From the NCBI RefSeq assembly GCF_014649035.1, contig NZ_BMSG01000001.1, positions 620,001-684,000 of the forward strand: 64,000 nt of DNA. The letters run 5' to 3'. Numbering within the stretch: the first letter of the stretch is position 1; every line of letters starts with the position of its first letter. Positions 61,104-64,000 of this stretch are shown one piece after another. Under the pieces are notes generated by a model. It had not been told where the DNA came from, searched no databases, and saw only the letters and a list, made by a program, of their open reading frames with translations. Both the position numbers and the translations under genes were made by a program. Origin of the DNA: Streptomyces sindenensis (GTDB taxonomy: Bacteria > Actinomycetota > Actinomycetes > Streptomycetales > Streptomycetaceae).

Positions 61104-62399
61104 ATGCCTGACAGCCAGCCACGGCGGCCCGACGACAACGCGCCCGACAGCGCCGACGCAGCCACCACCGCCGACACCCCCGCCCTCGTCCTCGGCGGTG
61201 CCCGCCTCGCCGACGGCCGGGCCGTGGACGTACGTCTCAGCGGCAGCCGGATCGAGGCCGTCGGCACCGCGGGCAGCCTCACCGCCCGCGGCCCCCGGAT
61301 CGACCTGCGCGGCTATCTGCTGCTCCCCGCCCCGGCCGAACCTCACGCCCACAGCGACACCGCCCTCACGGCCGACAGCCTGGGCCCCGACAGTCCGGGC
61401 CCCGCGTCCCACCGCGCCGAGGACATCCAGCGCCGCGCCACGGAGGCGGCACTCCTCCAACTGGGCCACGGCGCCACCGCCCTGCGCACCCATGTCCGCG
61501 TCGGCGACGTCCAGGGCCTCGCCCCGCTCGAAGCCGTCCTCCAGGCCCGACGGGCCCTGCGCGGCCTCGCCGACGTGATGCCGGTCGCGGTTCCCCGGCT
61601 CCTCACGGGCATCGCCGGAGCGGACAGCCTCGCGATGCTGAGGGACGCGGTGAAGATGGGCGCGGCCGTCGTCGGCGGCTGCCCCGACCTCGACCCCGAC
61701 CCGACGGGCTACACCGAGGCCGTCCTGGAGATCGCCGCCGAGTACGGCTGCCCCGTGGACCTGCACACCGACGCCGACGACCCCGCCCGGCTCGCCCGGC
61801 TCGCCGCGATGGCCGCGGGCCTGCGCCCCGGCGTCGCCCTCGGCCCCTGCGCCGGTCTGGCCCACCTGCCCCTGGACGCCGCGGCCCGCGCCGCCGACCG
61901 GCTCGCCGCCGCCGGGATCACCGTGGTCTGCCTGCCCCAGGGCGGCTGCGCCGGTTCCGAGCGCCGTACGACCGCCCCCGTACGCCTCCTGCGCTCCGCC
62001 GGTGTGCACGTCACCGCGGGCAGCGGCGCGCTGCGGGACACGGCCAATCCGGTCGGCCGCGGCGATCCGCTCGAAGCCGCCTACCTCCTCGCCTCGCAGA
62101 CAGGGCTGCGCGCCGAGCAGGCGTACGCCCTGGTCTCCACCGGCGCCCGCGCCGCCCTCGGCCTGCCCGACGTGCGCGTCGAGGCGGGCTTCCCGGCCGA
62201 ACTCCTCGCCGTACGCGGCGAACGGCTCGCCGCGGCGCTCTCCCTCGCGTACAGCCGCATCGTCATCCACCGCGGCCGGATCGTGGCCCGCACCAGCGCC
62301 GTACGCGAGTACTGCGACTCGGACGCCGACGCCGCCGCGGGTCTCGGCGGACTTCCGCGCCAGGGCCGGCCCGACCCCGGCGCCGGGCCGAGGAACTGA
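61104..62399 (+). CDS. Amidohydrolase-like protein, probably lacking full catalytic site
   Basis: 431 residues of the cytosine-deaminase-like amidohydrolase superfamily. The N-terminal beta domain (LVLGGARLADGRAVDVRLSG) and the first metal pair HAH (H81, H83) and H221 (VDLHTDADD) are present. Two positions expected in active members are changed: the histidine of the SHxxxLA motif reads Pro248 (GPCAGLA), and the aspartate of the SDN-x-RD motif reads Gly308 (GSGALRD). The barrel and the motif around GRGDPLEAAYLLA are otherwise kept. It may be a pseudoenzyme or use another chemistry. AGGAG is 4-5 bases from the ATG. It runs into the next gene with a 34-base gap. Confidence 0.85.
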   Translation: MPDSQPRRPDDNAPDSADAATTADTPALVLGGARLADGRAVDVRLSGSRIEAVGTAGSLTARGPRIDLRGYLLLPAPAEPHAHSDTALTADSLGPDSPGPASHRAEDIQRRATEAALLQLGHGATALRTHVRVGDVQGLAPLEAVLQARRALRGLADVMPVAVPRLLTGIAGADSLAMLRDAVKMGAAVVGGCPDLDPDPTGYTEAVLEIAAEYGCPVDLHTDADDPARLARLAAMAAGLRPGVALGPCAGLAHLPLDAAARAADRLAAAGITVVCLPQGGCAGSERRTTAPVRLLRSAGVHVTAGSGALRDTANPVGRGDPLEAAYLLASQTGLRAEQAYALVSTGARAALGLPDVRVEAGFPAELLAVRGERLAAALSLAYSRIVIHRGRIVARTSAVREYCDSDADAAAGLGGLPRQGRPDPGAGPRN

Positions 62400-62433
62400 G
62401 CGCGACCCCGCCCCCCGGCGTACGGTCGGGGGT

Positions 62434-63090
62434 ATGCGCATTGTCATCGCAGGTGGACACGGACAGATCGCACTGCGGCTGGAGCGGCTGCTCGCCGCAC
62501 GCGGGGATGAAGCCGTAGGGATCATCCGCAACCCCCAACAGAGTCAGGACCTGACCGACGCCGGCGCCGAACCCGTCGTGCTGGACCTCGAATCGGCCAC
62601 CGTGGAGCAGACCGCGGAGGTGCTGCGCGGCGCGGACGCGGCCGTCTTCGCGGCGGGCGCCGGGCCGAACAGCGGCACCGCCCGCAAGGACACCGTGGAC
62701 CGCGACGCCGCCGTGCTGTTCGCCGACGCGGCCGAGGCGGCGGGCGTCCGCCGCTATCTCGTCGTCTCCTCGATGGGTGCCGACCCCGACCACCCCGGCG
62801 ACGAGGTCTTCGACGTGTACCTGCGGGCCAAGGGCGCCGCCGACGCGGCCGTTCGCTCCCGCACCGCACTGGACTGGACGGTCCTGCGCCCCGGCATGCT
62901 GACCGACGACGCGGGCACCGGCCAGGTCCTCCTGGCCGCCTCCACGGGCCGCGGCCCGATCCCCCGCGACGACGTGGCGGCCACACTGCTGGAGCTGCTG
63001 GACACCCCGGCGACGGCGGGCCTGACCCTGGAGGCGATCTCCGGGAACGTGCCGGTGACGGTGGCGGTGAAGGACGTCGCGGGCAACTGA
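62434..63090 (+). CDS. NAD(P)-binding SDR-a5-type oxidoreductase-like protein
   Basis: 218 residues of atypical short-chain dehydrogenase/NmrA type. Rossmann start MRIVIAGGHGQIALRLERLL with a modified glycine motif GGHGQIA; VFAAGAG and YLVVSSMGAD follow. The YxxxK site reads VYLRAKGAAD. Such proteins act as reductases or as redox-sensing regulators; the substrate is unknown. GGTCGGGGG is a weak ribosome binding site. It probably forms an operon with the amidohydrolase-like gene and ends in a strong hairpin. Confidence 0.85.
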   Translation: MRIVIAGGHGQIALRLERLLAARGDEAVGIIRNPQQSQDLTDAGAEPVVLDLESATVEQTAEVLRGADAAVFAAGAGPNSGTARKDTVDRDAAVLFADAAEAAGVRRYLVVSSMGADPDHPGDEVFDVYLRAKGAADAAVRSRTALDWTVLRPGMLTDDAGTGQVLLAASTGRGPIPRDDVAATLLELLDTPATAGLTLEAISGNVPVTVAVKDVAGN

Positions 63091-63142
63091 GGGCTCGCGG
63101 GTGGCTGAAGCGGGCCGCCTCGCCGGGCTTCGGACAACGAGA

Positions 63143-63174
63143 AAGCCCCCGACCGGAGAACCGGTCGGGGGCTT
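63143..63174 (+). terminator. Terminator after the NAD(P)-binding gene
   Basis: AAGCCCCCGACCGG (63143-63156), loop AGAA, CCGGTCGGGGGCTT (63161-63174): a perfect 14-bp stem 53 bases after the stop, followed by CGTTCG. Confidence 0.85.
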
Positions 63175-63182
63175 CGTTCGCG

Positions 63183-63227
63183 TGGCGGCGCCAGGGTTCG
63201 AACCTGGGTAGGCTGAGCCACACCGCC
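63183..63227 (-). pseudogene. Truncated tRNA relic without anticodon arm
   Basis: On the minus strand the 7-bp acceptor stem is complete (GGCGGTG with CGCCGCC, one G-U), discriminator A follows, and the T-arm CCAGG-TTCGAAC-CCTGG is perfect. Between acceptor and T-arm only a short TGGCTCAGCCTAC remains: the rest of the D-arm and the whole anticodon arm are gone, leaving 45 bases. It cannot decode. It sits between a terminator and the YajQ gene; the gap 63228-63393 shows nothing else. Confidence 0.75.
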
Positions 63228-63393
63228 TCGAACGACGCCTTGGATCTCGTGGTGAGCTCCTTGGCGACGACGTAAACAATACCTGATGGCCAGGGGTGCT
63301 CCGCCACCTCATTGATCAGCGCCCGGAGGGTGCGGCGGTGGCTAGGCTTTGGCCTGTATCCCCACGCACATTCGACGCAAGGAGCCACACGTC

Positions 63394-63882
63394 ATGGCCG
63401 ACTCCAGTTTCGACATCGTCTCGAAGGTCGAGCGGCAGGAGGTCGACAACGCCCTCAACCAGGCCGCCAAGGAGATCTCCCAGCGTTACGACTTCAAGGG
63501 CACGGGCGCCTCGATCTCGTGGTCGGGCGAGAAGATCCTGATGGAGGCGAACGGCGAGGAGCGCGTCAAGGCCATCCTCGACATCTTCCAGTCCAAGCTG
63601 ATCAAGCGCGGCATCTCGCTGAAGTCGCTGGACGCCGGTGAGCCGCAGCTCTCCGGCAAGGAGTACAAGATCTTCGCCACGATCGAGGAAGGCATCTCCC
63701 AGGAGAACGCCAAGAAGGTGGCGAAGACGATCCGCGACGAGGGCCCGAAGGGCGTCAAGGCCCAGGTCCAGGGTGACGAGCTGCGCGTCAGCTCGAAGAG
63801 CCGGGACGACCTCCAGGCCGTTCAGGCGCTGCTGAAGGGCAAGGACTTCGAGTTCGCGATCCAGTTCGTGAACTACCGGTAG
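63394..63882 (+). CDS. YajQ-family nucleotide-binding protein
   Basis: 162 residues of the YajQ/DUF520 family: [31 protein letters not shown], and the C-terminal [15 protein letters not shown]. Members bind nucleotides (in Xanthomonas, cyclic di-GMP); the role in Streptomyces is unknown. Start ATG has AAGGAG 10 bases upstream; a longer frame from 63349 has no conservation. A hairpin follows. Confidence 0.93.
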   Translation: MADSSFDIVSKVERQEVDNALNQAAKEISQRYDFKGTGASISWSGEKILMEANGEERVKAILDIFQSKLIKRGISLKSLDAGEPQLSGKEYKIFATIEEGISQENAKKVAKTIRDEGPKGVKAQVQGDELRVSSKSRDDLQAVQALLKGKDFEFAIQFVNYR

Positions 63883-63911
63883 TCACGGCAGCCGACTGCC
63901 GCACGCAACGG

Positions 63912-63945
63912 GGCACACCGCCGAGGCCGACCTCGACGGCGTGCC
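63912..63945 (+). terminator. Terminator after the YajQ gene
   Basis: GGCAC/GTGCC, CCG/CGG and CGAGG/CCTCG segments pair in one stem with two mismatches (63912-63926 with 63931-63945), followed by TCTTC. The last 55 bases of the window show no gene. Confidence 0.65.
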
Positions 63946-64000
63946 TCTTCGCGTTGGTGGCCCGTGTGGTCGTGCGGAGTCCGCGGGGCGCATGGGGCGT

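Noticed and set aside
63183..63227. Phage or integrative-element attachment site at the tRNA relic
   Set aside because: No integrase, second copy or direct-repeat partner is visible in the window, and the relic keeps the tRNA 5' end as well as the 3' end.

Overview
This is high-GC actinobacterial DNA, almost certainly Streptomyces. The evidence is strong G/C at third codon positions, the form of the ribosomal proteins (TTG-initiated RpoB, type-Z S14, cysteine-containing L33 and L36), and the gene order tRNA-Trp - secE - nusG - rplK - rplA - rplJ - rplL - rpoB - rpoC - rpsL - rpsG - fusA - tuf followed by the S10, spc and alpha operons. Nearly all housekeeping genes read on the minus strand, so the chromosome is read from right to left.

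Right to left: 64.0-60.4 kb holds a YajQ-like protein, a truncated tRNA relic, an NAD(P)-binding protein, an amidohydrolase relative that lacks two expected catalytic positions, tRNA-Thr, tRNA-Met and rpmG. From 60.3 to 53.4 kb come a MaoC dehydratase pair (HadA/HadB-like), a TetR repressor with a DHA2 efflux pump and two matching operators, murB, an adenosine-deaminase-family enzyme and an aspartate-type aminotransferase. From 53.2 to 34.8 kb lie tRNA-Trp, secE-nusG, rplK-rplA, a lipoprotein, rplJ-rplL, rpoB-rpoC, a 90-residue orphan protein, and the str operon ending in tuf.

Between tuf and the S10 operon (22.1-34.7 kb) is an accessory block: a PIG-L-type deacetylase with a propeller-like tail, a secreted trypsin-fold protease, a NarL/DesR-type response regulator with no adjacent kinase, a polymorphic toxin module (2108-residue RHS/YD-repeat protein with an unassigned basic C-terminal tip, plus a four-helix membrane protein that is the likely immunity protein), and a DesK-type histidine kinase. 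Kinase and regulator lie on opposite sides of the toxin module.

From 21.8 to 0.3 kb the order is rpsJ-rplC-rplD-rplW-rplB-rpsS-rplV-rpsC-rplP-rpmC-rpsQ, rplN-rplX-rplE-rpsN-rpsH-rplF-rplR-rpsE-rpmD-rplO, secY-adk-map, infA-rpmJ-rpsM-rpsK-rpoA-rplQ, truA, a membrane-anchored protein on the plus strand, an ABC-F ATPase, and rplM-rpsI. Many cistrons are coupled by TGATG or TAATG overlaps. Transcription units are separated by visible hairpin terminators, and several have recognisable -35/-10 elements. Together the genes supply translation, transcription and secretion machinery. The best candidate for an undescribed system is the RHS toxin with its membrane immunity protein.
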